A stretch of DNA of 64,000 nucleotides from Acorus gramineus (lineage: Eukaryota; Streptophyta; Magnoliopsida; Acorales; Acoraceae). The stretch spans positions 7,253,360-7,317,359 of the forward strand of contig CM060857.1 in NCBI GenBank assembly GCA_030737835.1, written 5' to 3'. Positions within the stretch are counted from its first letter, which is position 1. Each line of letters starts with the position of its first letter. A program made the translations under genes and the position numbers. The notes beneath the pieces are model-generated. The model was not told the origin of the DNA, did no database searches, and saw only the letters and a list, made by a program, of their open reading frames with translations. Positions 46,430 to 58,172 of the stretch are shown piece after piece.

Positions 46430-47009
46430 GAAGGAGAGAGAGAGAGATATTTTTTTTGGGCAAATAAATATCCAAAAGAGGGATACAAATGACCAATTCA
46501 TCCTTGACTAGAAATTCTGTACATGCTTCACTAGAACAGCCATAACTTCCTCAATATAGCTTCGAATTGCACAATTCAAGATCCACTGGAAAGCCAAGAA
46601 GATTATCTACAACTTTCATGTTTATGCCAAGATCAAATAATCCCTCCAGCTATTCCGAAATGAGGGCTAAACATTGAACAGGGCTGCTGCCAGAATTTTT
46701 CATCCCCGGGGTATACTTGGAAAAATACCCATAACTTTTACTACATGAATCCAGTTGATCTAATTCCACTTTTGTACGAAAGCTAACTCAAAACTGAGCA
46801 TCTCATAATAAAATCATATTTAAACCTCTTCATCTTGGATTTTAACAAAATTAAATCCAAATACCAATTCGGAAATACATAACTTCTAGGAGAAAAATTA
46901 TGTAGCCAAATTTTCAATCAGAGCGCTCCGACTCCTGCAGGTGGCTAAAAGCTAAAATTTTAGCGACTCCGATCGAAAAAATAAGACTTCAAATGACACA
47001 ATCATAACA
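46430..47009 (-). mobile_element. Minus-strand Tekay LTR fragment, C-type 5' module
   Basis: It starts in the GAGAGAGAG stretch next to gag and ends ATCATAACA at 47009. Homologous to 18470-19043 and 27290-27744. Confidence 0.75.
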
Positions 47010-47354
47010 TAGGGTTAGGCTCACCCTCACTCAACACTTATTTTTGCTCGGAGAAGCACCACACACTCAAAAATATCTCGCCCACCGAAACCCAGTAACG
47101 GCCAAACCCGGATGCGATTCGAAACTGCATATTTTTCAAAACGTTACCGGAATTTGATAAAATTTTTATGGGTAGTACTAAACGGTACCAGGACCCATAA
47201 TATACAGTTAGATTTCCAATCAGAGTGCTCTAACTCCCGCAGGTGGCTAAAAGCTAAAATTTTAGCGACTCCGATCGAAAAAAGAAAAGGCCCTGAATGA
47301 CCCAGATGTGACCAAGGCTTAACTGAAATGGCTCCAAATGACACAGGCATAACA
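47010..47354 (-). mobile_element. Minus-strand Tekay LTR fragment, A-type 5' terminus
   Basis: Homologous to 16255-16615 and 32330-32688, ending CAGGCATAACA at 47354. The preceding C-type fragment appears to have inserted into it. Confidence 0.75.
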
Positions 47355-47980
47355 AGTAATTCCGCGTCTCTTCGACCAACGGTATGGTCTCTCCCCAAAA
47401 GTCCCAAGAGTCTTCCTCCGGGAGTGAGGGTGAGGGTGAGGTTGGTCGCGCCGTTGCGTGGCCTTATTATCCATTGGGTTTCTACCCATGTTTTCCTTGA
47501 GAGGAAATTGTTTGAGTATTGAACTGTTGTATGGTGATTGGTTTCTAGCCACTCACTGAGCTTGTAGCTCACCCCTCGCATACTGTTTCTTTTTAGGGGC
47601 AGTGTTGGGCGTGGAGTTGGAGCTTCCCTGTGGCGTAGTCTTATGGGCGTGGAGCGTTCTTCCGGCGGGTAGCGAGTGCGAGGCTGTCAGCAGTCCTAGA
47701 GTTATTTTATGTATTGTAAATCGTGCATATGGCACAGGTTATATTTTATTTGATCTAGACTTGGTTCTCACAAGACATTGATTGTGTATTCGAGTCTATA
47801 ATAATGTTTTTTATTTACAGACATTGTTTTATATATTATGCTTCCGCTTTTCAGTTAGTTATCATTATCCTTGCTTTGCCACCTTGTGTGTTGTTGTTGG
47901 AGTCTCTATTGACCTCAGGTATTGATAGCTGATATTTCATTATTGCCACGTCTCGGGGACGGCCGCCCTGGGGCGTGACA
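47355..47980 (+). mobile_element. 3' end of a plus-strand Tekay LTR
   Basis: Homologous to 12926-13551 and 27755-28375, ending GGGGCGTGACA at 47980. It truncates the 3' side of the P3 element. Confidence 0.8.
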
Positions 47981-48910
47981 ATTGGCTCTAGGTATCAATT
48001 TCTCTAGTTCATGGCTCTCAAATGTTTGATCATATTATTCTAAACATGCTGGGAAATCCATGAATATACTAGGAATCAAGTCAAAGAAGCTTCCTTTTGA
48101 TAGGCAAGCTTTTTAAATGAACTCATGTGAGTGTGTGCATTGTAAACATAGGAAAAGGTCTACCTTTGACTGAAATTTCACCTTTTCAAGTAGATAGTTC
48201 AATTTCATCCCATTGTAGAAACAATAAAAGAGGGGGTGAATGAGGTGAGAGTAATATCTTCCTCGGGGCAACTTTTAGAATTGTCTCAGTTTGGCATATG
48301 TCTTACTTTCTAGGTCTCTCTGGCTTTCTTCTCTTTACCACTTCTTTATTTGGGTGGAGAGTATAGCCCACCGAGCGTGTACCCGTGTTTTGGGTTGGGA
48401 GTACAATCTGTTTGTTTGGATGTGTACTAGTATAGCCTTTTGTTCAGCGTATATTGTTTGTAGGCGATTGCGCCGTTGATAGAGAGTATACCCATTTGTG
48501 TGGGTGTATTTTCTTTTGTTGGCCTCTTATTGCCTTTCTTTTTTTTGTTTTGAGGGTGGGGGGAGGGGGCTTTTCTATTTTTTTTCCCCTGTTCTTTTAT
48601 GCTTCCCCTCTAGAAGTGTTTGTACGGTGCTAGAGCGTTTTGGGACATATGATAGGTCCAGGACAATCTCTCATTTTGACTTTGGGGTTGATACGACTAA
48701 GAGTGAGAATAAGGGGGAGATGCTTTGGGGTTAAAAAAACTGTCCCAGTCTACAGGTTAGGCAATTTTTTCTTTTATCAGGTAGACCAATTTCTAAGTCA
48801 TACTTGTGTGATGGAGGTGGCATGATTAATTGGTTAGTATGAATTCAAGCAAAATACAAGTCATCTTTGAGAGTCTTATAATTCTATCATTAAGCACTAA
48901 ACACTAGAAT
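47981..48910 (-). other. Probable 3' non-coding region of the P3 element
   Basis: It lies between the integrase stop and the LTR fragment. AT-rich with scattered GTGGGTGTA/GTACCCGTG-like short repeats (about 48350-48510) and a (T)n run; no frame with protein support. No P LTR is present at its far end, so the 3' LTR has been lost. Confidence 0.4.
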
Positions 48911-49250
48911 TCATAGGAAGGAAGAATAATATTTCTCAAGTATTGATGGTTTTATGCATAGAATTTCTTTAGATAAAGTAGCATTCCACGAACCTGAGAC
49001 TTCGACTCCTTCGGCATCCACCAAGCGGTAGGCATTCCCGGAGTAGGCATGGGTGATCACATAGGGTCCTTCCCATGTGGGTTGTAGCTTGCCTTTTGGG
49101 TGGGGCTGTCTTGATGGAATAATTTTCTTAAGCACCATCTCCCCAACTTTAAATTTTCTCTCTATTACTTTCTTTTCAAATGCCCTTGCTCCTTTGGTAG
49201 GCCTGGGCATGGTCTGCAGTTTTTAACCTCTTTTCGTTTCTTTTTTTTTT
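48911..49250 (-). pseudogene. Integrase C-terminus of the P3 (Tat-like) element
   Basis: Minus strand: ADHAQAYQRSK, then after a frameshift ARAFEKKVIERKFKVGEMVL, followed by GKLQPTWEGPYVITHAYSGN and YRLVDAEG. This is the conserved C-terminal domain of Tat-lineage gypsy integrases (the 'F.vGd.Vl...GKL.P.WEGPY.v' pattern). The catalytic core is absent, because upstream sequence is the tandem repeat at 49300-49740. The natural end lies near 48911. Confidence 0.85.
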
Positions 49251-49299
49251 GCTTTTTTTTATCTTTGTTTTGTGGTTCTTTTCTCCTTTTTTTTTTTGT

Positions 49300-49740
49300 T
49301 TTACAAAAGCATGTAAACAAATATGTACATGTGTTCGGAATGAAAGCTGATAAACAAAATTTTTTGTTTGTTTACAAAAGCATGGAAAAAAAGATTTACA
49401 GGAGTTCAAAATGAAAGCTGATTAGCAAATCTTTTTTTTTTTGTTGTTTTGAGAAAGCATGTAAACAAATATGTACATGATTTTGAAAGCATAAGTTGAT
49501 AAACAAATTTTTGGATTTTTTGTTTGTTTAGGAAAGCATGGAAACAAATATTTATAGGAGTTCGGAATGAAAGCTGATTAGCAAATCTTTTTTTTTTTTT
49601 TTTTGAGAAAGCATGTAAACAAATATGTACATGAGTTTGATAGAATAAGCTGATAAGCAAATTTTTTGGATTTTTTTTTTGTTTTAGGAAAGCATGGAAA
49701 CAAATATTTACAGGAGTTTGGAATGAAAGCATGAAGGCTT
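49300..49740. repeat. Six-unit alternating tandem repeat (dimer about 150 bp)
   Basis: Units begin at AAGCATG near 49309, 49380, 49458, 49537, 49611 and 49692, spaced 71-81 bp. Odd units read GCATGTAAACAAATATGTAC; even units read GCATGGAAACAAATATTTAC. Each ends with a T run of variable length. It sits where RT, RNase H and the integrase core of P3 should be. Confidence 0.85.
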
Positions 49741-52700
49741 ACTTGGGTGGATCAGCCCCAGGCTCGTGGATTTGAACCACTTCTTCGAGTCGGCTAGCCT
49801 TTATAGGCCGACTCATATCCGGTGGAGGTTTTGTAGGTTCAGCTTCTTCTTCTCTTGCCCTCTTGGGTTTTCACCCTTGACCGAGCATATTTTCGGGCGA
49901 GTAGTTTTTCATGTTGTATGAGTACATCACCCACTTAATATGCATGGCGCAGATGGTCTAGTTGCGGACTCGTGCTCCGTTAAAGCGTGCCTCTCCCAAA
50001 ATAGATACCACTTCTCCGTGATAGGTGAAGCGAAGGCATTGGTGCTGGGTGGACAAGACAGCTTCGATGCTGTCGAGCCACGTCCTTCCGACAATTAGGG
50101 GGTGAGGGGATTGGATGTCCATCACCATGCAGTTGACGATCATGGCTACCGGGCCGATCTTGAGTGGGAGAGTAACCAGCCCGTAAATGTCCTTGCGCGT
50201 GCTGTCAAATGCGTAGATGAACTCATCTAACAGTTCCAGCCTTCAAGCTTTTGGTAAGCGGAACAGGTTAGGACATTAGTTTCCGTTCCCATATCGATGA
50301 GAACGTGCTTGAATTTTCTCCCTCTGAGGCTTGCGGTAATTGTGAGGGGCGTGGAACGAGCCCCGGTTGTCCCGACCCAGGGAGGCCGTCCCCGGGACGC
50401 GGCAAGTGTATATATGATATCAGTCTAAACAGGAGTTCAATAACATACTCACACAACAGCTAAAATGACAACACAGACAAAAGCAGGGCTGGCATGATAT
50501 ATACACAAATAGCGGAAGCTAAAAGACTGAATCTGTAATCCAAAAACATATTACAGACTCGATACATAATCAACTGTCTTGTGAGAGCCAATATATACAA
50601 AGACATCCAAATAATACACAAACGCGTGCCCAAGCACGGAATATAACACATACAATCAAAAGGGATGCTGATAGCCTCTGAAACTCGCGGGACGTGGCGC
50701 TACTCCGCTACTGATGAAATCCCTCGGGGAGCTCCTCCTCCAGATCCGACTCAGATGACACTGGAGAAAAATATTATGCGAGGGGTGAGCCACACGCTCA
50801 GTGAACAGCACAACCCATGCATCATAGATATATTAACCACAAACTCATTATTAAAAGCCACAAAAAGGCAGGAACTATACAATCCAATGGGTCGCTATCG
50901 CCAACCCACTACACCCTCACCCTCACCCTCACCCCTCAATAGGTGACAAAGGATATTGGGACTGACTACACAAATCCAGTGGGTCGCTATCGCCAACCCA
51001 CTACACCCTCACCCTCACCCTCACCCCTCAATAGGTGACAAAGGATATTGGGACTTACAATCCAGTGGGTCGCTACATCGCCGACCCACCACACCCTCAC
51101 CCTCACCCCTCAATATGGTGACATAGGATATTGGGACTGACTAGGCTGATGGTCACCCTTGGTCCACCGATAGTCTCTCCCCACTCCGTAGGCCGTTTGG
51201 CCACCCCCACATTCAGCACAGTCCATCCCAAATCAGGAGGTGCCTACTGATGGGAGCCCCTGCACGGGACAGCCTTTCCAACGCCGGGGTAGTCTCTACA
51301 CGGATCCAACGAAGGGAACAGAACAGCTTATCCATCGCATATGATCCACTCGGATCCGCAGACAACACATCTCAACAACTCTAATGTCATGAATTCTTCA
51401 GAATTCCTCCAGGGCGCATAACCAAGATGCGGGGAACATATATATAATAATTATTAACAAGAGGTATAATAATAATTATTAACAAGAGTTATAATATTAT
51501 TGGGACAAGAAACCTTGGGAGGGCAGCATGAGGTCCCGATACAGGACATCCCGACAACCAAACAAGGAACACGGAGTACCCAAGCCAGGGTCTCAATGTT
51601 GACCTCGCAAGGCCCCTCCCTATAATATTATCTAAGACATGCTAGCAATCAATTATATAAATTAAACTAGTAGGACGCATGCATAGGCCGAGGCTTCCTA
51701 GCATGAGAACAGGGTGACAGGATGCATGGCTCTTACACATATCCTAAGGGTGCAAGTCCCTAACATACAAAGTCTAGGGTAGCATGCATACTACATTTTT
51801 ATCATGCTTGCATGGATTACACATTAGAACAAGTTAATATAAATCCATGGTGCCCCAAGGGAGCATGGTACACGCCCAAGTGCATATAACGCCTCCCTAC
51901 TGGGTTGGATTGTCCCACTCACAGATAGTCGGGTCGTCGCGCGACCGTCCGTCAAGATCTGCAAAATAGGGTAATCAATTCGGTGAGTAAAATATCCAAA
52001 TAAATCCAAAAATACAATAAAATACACAACACTCGGACAAGCGTACATACGGCCTGTACGCACGCGAGCCCAAGCACTCTGACTCATTCTCGAACCCCCG
52101 GGCAGCCGTACGCGCGGCCACCCGACCCAGGCGCACAGCCGTGCCCCAACCTGCGCGCCCAGTCACACGGCCGAGCCCAGCCTGCACGCCCGGACACCCC
52201 GCCGAGCCTCCCGGGTGCACCGCGCGCCCACTGCTCCCCAGCGCAGCAACCCGCGTGCACACCCGCACGCCCAGCGCCCCAATCCCTTGCCCCGCGCGCA
52301 CCCCGCGCGCACCACCCGCTCGACCAGCCCCGGGTGCATGCGCACCCGCCCGCACTGCGCCCCAGCGCAGCGCCCGCACACCTGCCCACTCACACTCCCC
52401 GCTCGCACCGACTGCTCGCCCTGCGCGCACTACGCCCCCTGCGCAGCACCCGCTCGTCCATGCGCCCCTGCGCAGCGCTCCACGCGCACGCCGTGCACTG
52501 CGCCCAGCGCGCCCGACCGCACGCGCCCAGCGAGCCCGTCAGCACGCGCCCAGCGCACCTGCCCGCAGCTCGCCCGCCTGCGCCTGCCTGCCTGCGCCTG
52601 ACCGCCTGCGCCTGCCTGCCTGCGCGCGCCGCTGCCCACATGCGCCCGAACCGAGCTCCACCCGCGCGCACGCCCGCGCGCACGCCCACGCTGCCCGAGC

Positions 52701-53949
52701 ACTGCCTGCCTGCGCGCTTCCTGCATGCCTGAGCACTGCCTGCCTGCGCGCTGCCTGCCTGCCCGAGCACTGCCTGCCCGAGCACTGCCTGCCTGCGCGC
52801 ACAACCTACCCGAGACAGCCCTTCCACCACCCCGACGGCCACCAACGGCCTCCAACAGCCTCCAACCGCCACCAACGGCCACCCTCCGCCACCCACAGCC
52901 ACCCCAACTCAAAAACATCCTCCTAACAAGCATCTAAACAAGAAAGGAAGGAAAGAAAGCCTTACCAAAGAAGAAAGGGAAGGAAGGGAAGTTCGGTTGC
53001 TCTCCGCGCACCGAAACACCTCCTCCAAGGCCACCACCACCGAGCTCTCCCTCAGCCCTCGAAATGGCTGAAAACAGAGGAGAAAGGAGGGCTTCAGAAG
53101 GGGCTAAACACACCGGAACTCGAATCCGAGACCACCGGTGGATAGATCGGGATGAGATCTAACTTTTCTCTTCTTTGGGTTTTTGGTTTTGACCCCTTGA
53201 ACTAGGTGAAATGGTGGTTTTAAAGAGAGGGAGAGAGAGAGAGAAATTTGGAGACGACGATGAATAGGGGGGGTTTTGTCTTGGTCGTGGGATTTCTTTA
53301 TACTCACACCCACACCTCACACACTCACACCCCCTAATTAGATTAGCCCTAATTAGGTTTAGGCTAGGTTTAGGTGATCTAAGTACAATTTGACCCTAGT
53401 CAACCCAACCAAACTAAAATCCAAAACCTTTTGACCAAGTCAAGTCTCCCAATGACTTTGACCAAGTCAAGTCAAAACCCGGATACACCCCAGAACTGTG
53501 AAATTCTAAGACGTTACCGGAATTCAATGAAATTTTCATGAGTGGCTTGGAATGTCACCAAGACACATAATATGTAGTTAGATTCTCGATCGGAGTCCTC
53601 AAACTCAGGACGATAGCTAACAGTCCAAGATTCTAGCGGTTCCGATCGAAAAAACGAAAAAAAACAAGAAACTGCCAGAATGTCCCAACGGTTACCAGAA
53701 GGTTAAAAGTGACACATATATAACACCGGTTTTGGCGACCTCGTGGGGAAGGAAGGCAATTGGATTGGACTCCACATGGTTGTTTACCGAGTTCATAGTC
53801 CCGGCTGATCCTTTGGAGAGGTGTCTGTTATAGTAGGGGGATTTTGGTGGGCTACTTCCTCTTGATTGGATACCTGGGTGCAAGGTTAGGGTAAACATGT
53901 TATGTAACACTCAGTTATCTTTGTTTTTGTACCTTAGGCATGCTTCCCC
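49741..53949 (-). pseudogene. Second aspartic protease domain (PR2) and downstream linker of the P3 element, split by a solo LTR
   Basis: Minus strand, with 53910-53726 joined to 50367 across the solo LTR in frame: IAFLPHEVAKT then GARSTPLTITASLRGRKFKH. The active-site motif is VLIDMGTETNVL (about 50304-50265), then CSAYQKLEG. After a stop and frameshift come DIYGLVTLPLKIGP, VMDIQSPHPLIVGRTWLD, and HQCLRFTYHGEVVSILGEA. This is the retropepsin-like fold of Tat-lineage gypsy elements (D-x-G, then the 'hPLhhGRxWLD' flap partner). Downstream (about 49950-49745) is MHIKWVMYSYNMKNYSPENM, an internal stop, and a Pro/Glu-rich linker. It lies directly after PR1 in the same direction. Confidence 0.8.
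50368..53725 (-). mobile_element. Solo Tekay-type LTR (type B) with CCGGT target duplication, inside PR2
   Basis: It starts TGTCCCGACCC and ends CACATATATAACA. CCGGT flanks it at 50363-50367 and 53726-53730, and the protease frame is continuous when it and one duplication are removed. Three 80-90 bp repeat units at 50880-51140; GC block about 52050-52800. Confidence 0.94.
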
Positions 53950-54460
53950 TCATATGGTTAGTATGTGGCCTATGAATGGTAGACGGAGGCACTGGTGTCA
54001 TGGAGAGCAGATCGCCTAGATGCCGTCCAACCATGGCCATCCTAACATTAGCGGGTATCTTGTGTCAATGTCGGCCACGAAGCATTCTGCTTTGCAAATT
54101 AGGGGACCGATGGCCAATTCAAACAATCTGAAGCCGTAAATGACCTTCTCGGAATGGTTAAATGCTTGATGGTGGAGTGCATTGACTGAACGAAGGGACG
54201 GCCTCGCCTGGGCATCTCCTGGTAGGTGGAGCAAGTCATGATGTTCATCCCTGACCCCAGGTCAATGAAAATGTTCAGGGGTATGGCCTGGAGTTGCCCG
54301 CAAACATGGAGGGGGTATACTCGCAGCCTTTGATCAAGGAGGTCTTTCTCTGTAAAAGATATGGTCATTGCACAACAGGGGCCGTTAATCGTGCTAGTGC
54401 TTTTGGAGGACCCATTGTCGTTTGGATGCAGATCATCCAAAGTACATTCCCCTTCTTCGG
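53950..54460 (-). pseudogene. First aspartic protease domain (PR1) of the P3 element
   Basis: Minus strand. DQRLRVYPLHVCGQLQ, then the active-site motif FIDLGSGMNIMTCSTYQ (54271-54241 and on), a frameshift near 54200, GFRLFELAIGPLICKAECFV, and ADIDTRYPLMLGWPWLDG. The tail HQCLRLPFIGHILTI-GEA parallels PR2 (HQCLRFTYHGEVVSILGEA). Stops at the C-terminal side show decay. It follows the gag zinc-knuckle region and precedes PR2, separated by a linker of roughly 60 residues containing NHVESNPIAFLPHEVAKT. Confidence 0.8.
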
Positions 54461-56446
54461 GTCTTTCGCTTCTCCTTCAGGGACCTCCTCAAACGGTTCC
54501 TCTTCTTCTTCGGGCTCGACTTCTCCCTGTCCACTTTCGTCTAATTCGATGTTGATCATGTTACCAATGGCCGGGGCCTCTTATTCTTCCTCACCATAGA
54601 GTATGGCGAGGTTGTGATCATCCAGGTTCAGGTTGAAGGGCTCCTCCTCTCCTTCTTCCCCGTGGCCAGGTTCAGGTTGATGAGCTACGGTCGGTCGAAC
54701 TATCCGAGTCATTTGGTATGGGGGAAGGGTGTCTCCCTCTATTGATGGCATGGATCCTGGAGGTGGAAGCTTGGTTGTGGTCTGGCATAGGGTTAGAGTG
54801 AATGCCAAGTGGCTTTGCAGTTTGATGAGGGGGATTGCACCGGCTTAGATGGCCTCTAATCATGGTCCAGTCTAGGCACCTATCGTCATTTAAATCATAA
54901 ACAAAATCACGAAAATGAATTCATTGTTCTGTGATGTGACTATGTTGTTGGTTATATTGAAAGTAGCGTGTAGTGTTGGCCCCTAGGAGTGGAGGCCTGG
55001 CCACGGGGAGATAGATACTATTCGTTTCTACCATTACCTTAAAAAGGTTCATTAAGGTCTCTAGGAGTGGCAGATAAGAGTCTCTTTTACTTAACCATCT
55101 CAGGCCATAGGATAAAGGAGGGGAGACCTTGTTGTAAGGGCTTGGTGTGGGCTGCCTGGGGATTAAATTTTGTGTACTTGGGGAAGCAGAGTAGGCAAGG
55201 GTAGTTCTAATATGGCCCTGGTTTTAGACTGGAGGGCTTTGGATTATGGGGTTCTATTGTATCAGCACGTGGGCGGGCACTGATCAAGAATTGGAATTGT
55301 AAGTAGCTTGCCGAGGCGGCGCATATCCGGATGAACCGGGTGTGTACTGTCTCAGAGCTGGTCCTCGATCAGGGACTCGCGCTCCGTTCGGGTAGAGTGC
55401 CGAGACTTGCAGTGTGATCCCCTCTACCATGGGGGTTTGCGCCTTTCGTGGCGATTGTCCAACCCTATGGCTGATAGGTGGGGACTGGGTTTGGACTACT
55501 GGGGCCGTACAACGAGAAATCCTGTTTTGGCGGTCAATTAGAAGCTAGTACGTGGTGCAGTCTCCGTACGAAAGACTTGTACAAAGTTTTGTACTCAGGC
55601 TTTGTAACATCATGTCAATTTCTTCACATTCTGTTAGTTGGAGGCCATTTCTGTGGACTAGGGTGCACCACCTTGACATGTACTATTCAAATTTCTTCCT
55701 AGGCCTCATTCTTTCCACTGTTAGGTCTGAGATAGAGGGGGTCCTAACCAACTGGTAACCGTAGCGGCCTAAAAATTTCTTGCTGGTAACAGATGGTCTA
55801 CAGGGAGTGTGGAGAACCATTGTAGTGATTCTCCTTCCAATGATTTCTGGAAGAGTAATACTAGCAGAGGTTGATTATCTAGAAAAGGTCAGGCATCTAG
55901 ATGAAAGGCAGTTAAATGAATGTCTGGGTCTCCACGACCGTTATACCAACGAAATTTTGGGATTTTAAATCCCTCCGGTAGGTTGACTGACGAGATCTGT
56001 CTCAAATTGTACAGAGACATGTGTTTGGGAGCCGAAGGGCCAGTCTCAGAGAGGATTCTCCGGATGGTTTCATCTCAAGTTTCTGGCCGGGGTGGGCAGC
56101 TTGGTGGTCCTAGGCTGGATGTGGCCTGATAGGGGATTGGGGGAGAAGGTGTCAGGAACATTGGATTTCCAGGGGAAGGTGAGGTAAATGAAAACGGGAT
56201 CGGGTTGACCGAGAAACTGGGTGTTGGCAGGGTTTTGGGGGTAGGGCAAGCCTTGGGAGTTTTTACAGGAGCTTCCTACTTCAAGGTCTTGGCCTGGCGA
56301 AGGTCGATGAGGTCATTGAACATGTCCTCCACTGATAGGTATCCTAAGGTAGCCACCCTTTCCTCTAGATGGCTAAGGAATTGTTTGGTTTGGTTTCCCT
56401 AATTGTCCTCTTCCTCTACTATATCATCTCGGGTGTAACCTTCCAT
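54461..56446 (-). pseudogene. Gag of the P3 (Tat-like) element
   Basis: The likely start is ATG at 56446-56444: MEGYTRDDIVEEED, then FLSHLEERVATLGYLSVEDM and a Pro-rich region. The capsid-like domain follows: LPEGFKIPKF, NGRGDPDIHLTAFHLD, LLFQKSLEGESLQWFSTLP, the 'h.F..sL.g.A..Wf..L' gag signature. A knuckle-like region near 54968-54840 reads RYFQYNQQHSHITEQ and FVYDLNDDRCLDW, where the second knuckle cysteine has become a stop. Several in-frame stops and frameshifts make it non-functional. It is in line with the leader, PR1 and PR2 on the same strand. Confidence 0.8.
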
Positions 56447-57139
56447 GATATGGAATAGATTGGGGTGTGAATGAATGCAAAGCAGTAAAAAGGTGTGATA
56501 AAGGAGTAAAAGGTGCGCAGCTGTGTGCGGCTTAAAGCAGTAAAGAGATGTGATTTAAAGAAATAAAGGGTGAGCAGCTGTGTGCGGCTTAAAGTAGTAA
56601 AGGATGTTGTTTAAAGTAGTAAAGGGTGAGCAGAGTGTGACGGGGTTGCACAACAGCTCCTTCAGTTTGCTGAGGGAGCGGTGGATCGTCCTGGTGCCCG
56701 TCGGATGTTTCACGCAAGGCCGATCTCTCTTGATGCGTTTGCTTTCGCGACGTCTCTCAACAGGCAGATCGTTCCCTATGCGGAGAACGTTCGTGCCTTT
56801 GTTCATCATGGTTCCGTCGGCTCGCTTGAGGGGAGCGTGAGCGTCGACGGGTTCGATGTCGTTGATTCGAGGAAGAAGTACTTCCCTCTGAATCGTGCGC
56901 AACGACGGTGTTGGCATCAGATTTTGAGCGAGTCGAGGGCGCAACGGTGTGCTTTCGGACGTGCCTTCCTCTGGGGGCCGCGGCGTGTGTGGGGGTTCTT
57001 CGGGAGTAGGGATACAGTGCGCGCCTTGGCAGGCTCGGTCGGATTGTCTCTCGGAAGGGTGGAAAGGGGGTGTGTAGTTCCTTGTTGGAGTTCCTAACAG
57101 CTCCTTAGGAGGATTCAAGGGGTGGTTGTGATCGCCACC
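56447..57139 (-). mobile_element. Leader of the P3 element with candidate primer site
   Basis: TGGCGATCACAACC follows the LTR edge at 57139, and the leader runs to the gag start. The part near the LTR is homologous to the P1, P2 and P4 leaders. Frames are open on both strands (56681-57097 plus; 56555-57118 minus), and both are partly conserved in P2. I recognise no domain in either. Confidence 0.6.
56480..56645. repeat. Three-unit tandem repeat in the P3 leader
   Basis: Units of about 54-57 bp built of AGTAAAGGGTGAGCAG and GTGTGCGGCTTAAAG, lying just upstream of gag. Confidence 0.8.
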
Positions 57140-58172
57140 TGCTTTCTCGAAAAGCCAAAAAAGTTGGGGTTGGATTTAATCGCCTTCGTGAGGGAGTTTG
57201 TGGAGTCTCCGCTCTGAGATACGAGCTTGCCGCACACAGAGGTGAAAAACAGGAATCATTTTCTCCCTCGGGAACTTGGCAGAGGGGTTGTTTGGAAAGT
57301 CAGGGTGTGGTGTAGGTGAGGGCTGGTTAGTGGACAATAGCAGCCTAGTGGGGGGACGGCTAGTTGAGATTAGCCGCCTGGGACTTGGTTCAATTTGGGC
57401 AGAACCTGGGTAGGAAGTGGGTTTGGGTTTGGCTGAGGTTAAACTAGATTTAACCCGGGTTTTGGAGAGTGAATTTGTGTAGGGAATGGGTTTTCTACTC
57501 ACAAATAGAACTCTCTTTCTTTCTCCCAAGGATTTCAAGTGGTTGGTGTGGGTTGTTGAATTTGTGAATTGATGATGTTGTGGATTGGGAATTATTTTGA
57601 AATGCTTTGGACCCCCTCTATTTATAGTAAAAGAGAGGTAGGGGAATGTCCATTGGATAATAGATCAAATTGGATAATAGGGTGGTTGATTTGACCTCCC
57701 ATTAGATCTTTTGTTCTCTAACATTGTCAAGGTGAGGGGTGGCTGGTTGAAATTAGCCACCCAGTGAGGGGCGACTACTTTCAAGTTGCCGCCCCCATGA
57801 TGACCTGCCAAACATCTCATCTTTGACAAGCGGTGGCTTGGGTAGCTTACTAGGGTTGAACCGGCCAAGAGGGGGTGGCTAAATGTAGCACACCGCCGCA
57901 ATCATCAGCATTAAATGCTGCTTTATGTCCCATCCAAGGGAAGCGGTTTGGGGTCAGCAAGGGGGGCGGCTAGTTGAAACTAGCCGCCCAATATGGGGCG
58001 GCTAGTTTAGTAGCCGCCCCTGTCCTGGTCTTAAAATTCTCTTAGTGTTGGACTAGGGTTTCCGATTTTGGTTTCTAAGGAAGTTTTCTATTAGATGTCC
58101 AAATGTGGTCATTTCTAAATATTACTTAAAGTATTTTCTTCTCTATGGATGATCAAAATTGGGGTATCTACA
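57140..58172 (-). mobile_element. Intact P LTR, copy P3 (5' LTR of the decayed element)
   Basis: Read on the minus strand it starts TGTAGATACCCC at 58172 and ends AAAGCA at 57140. Perfect hairpins: 57964-57989 (12-bp stem, 2-nt loop) and 57995-58020 (10-bp stem). The TATA box lies near 57620-57630. It inserted into the gag of element G. Confidence 0.88.
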
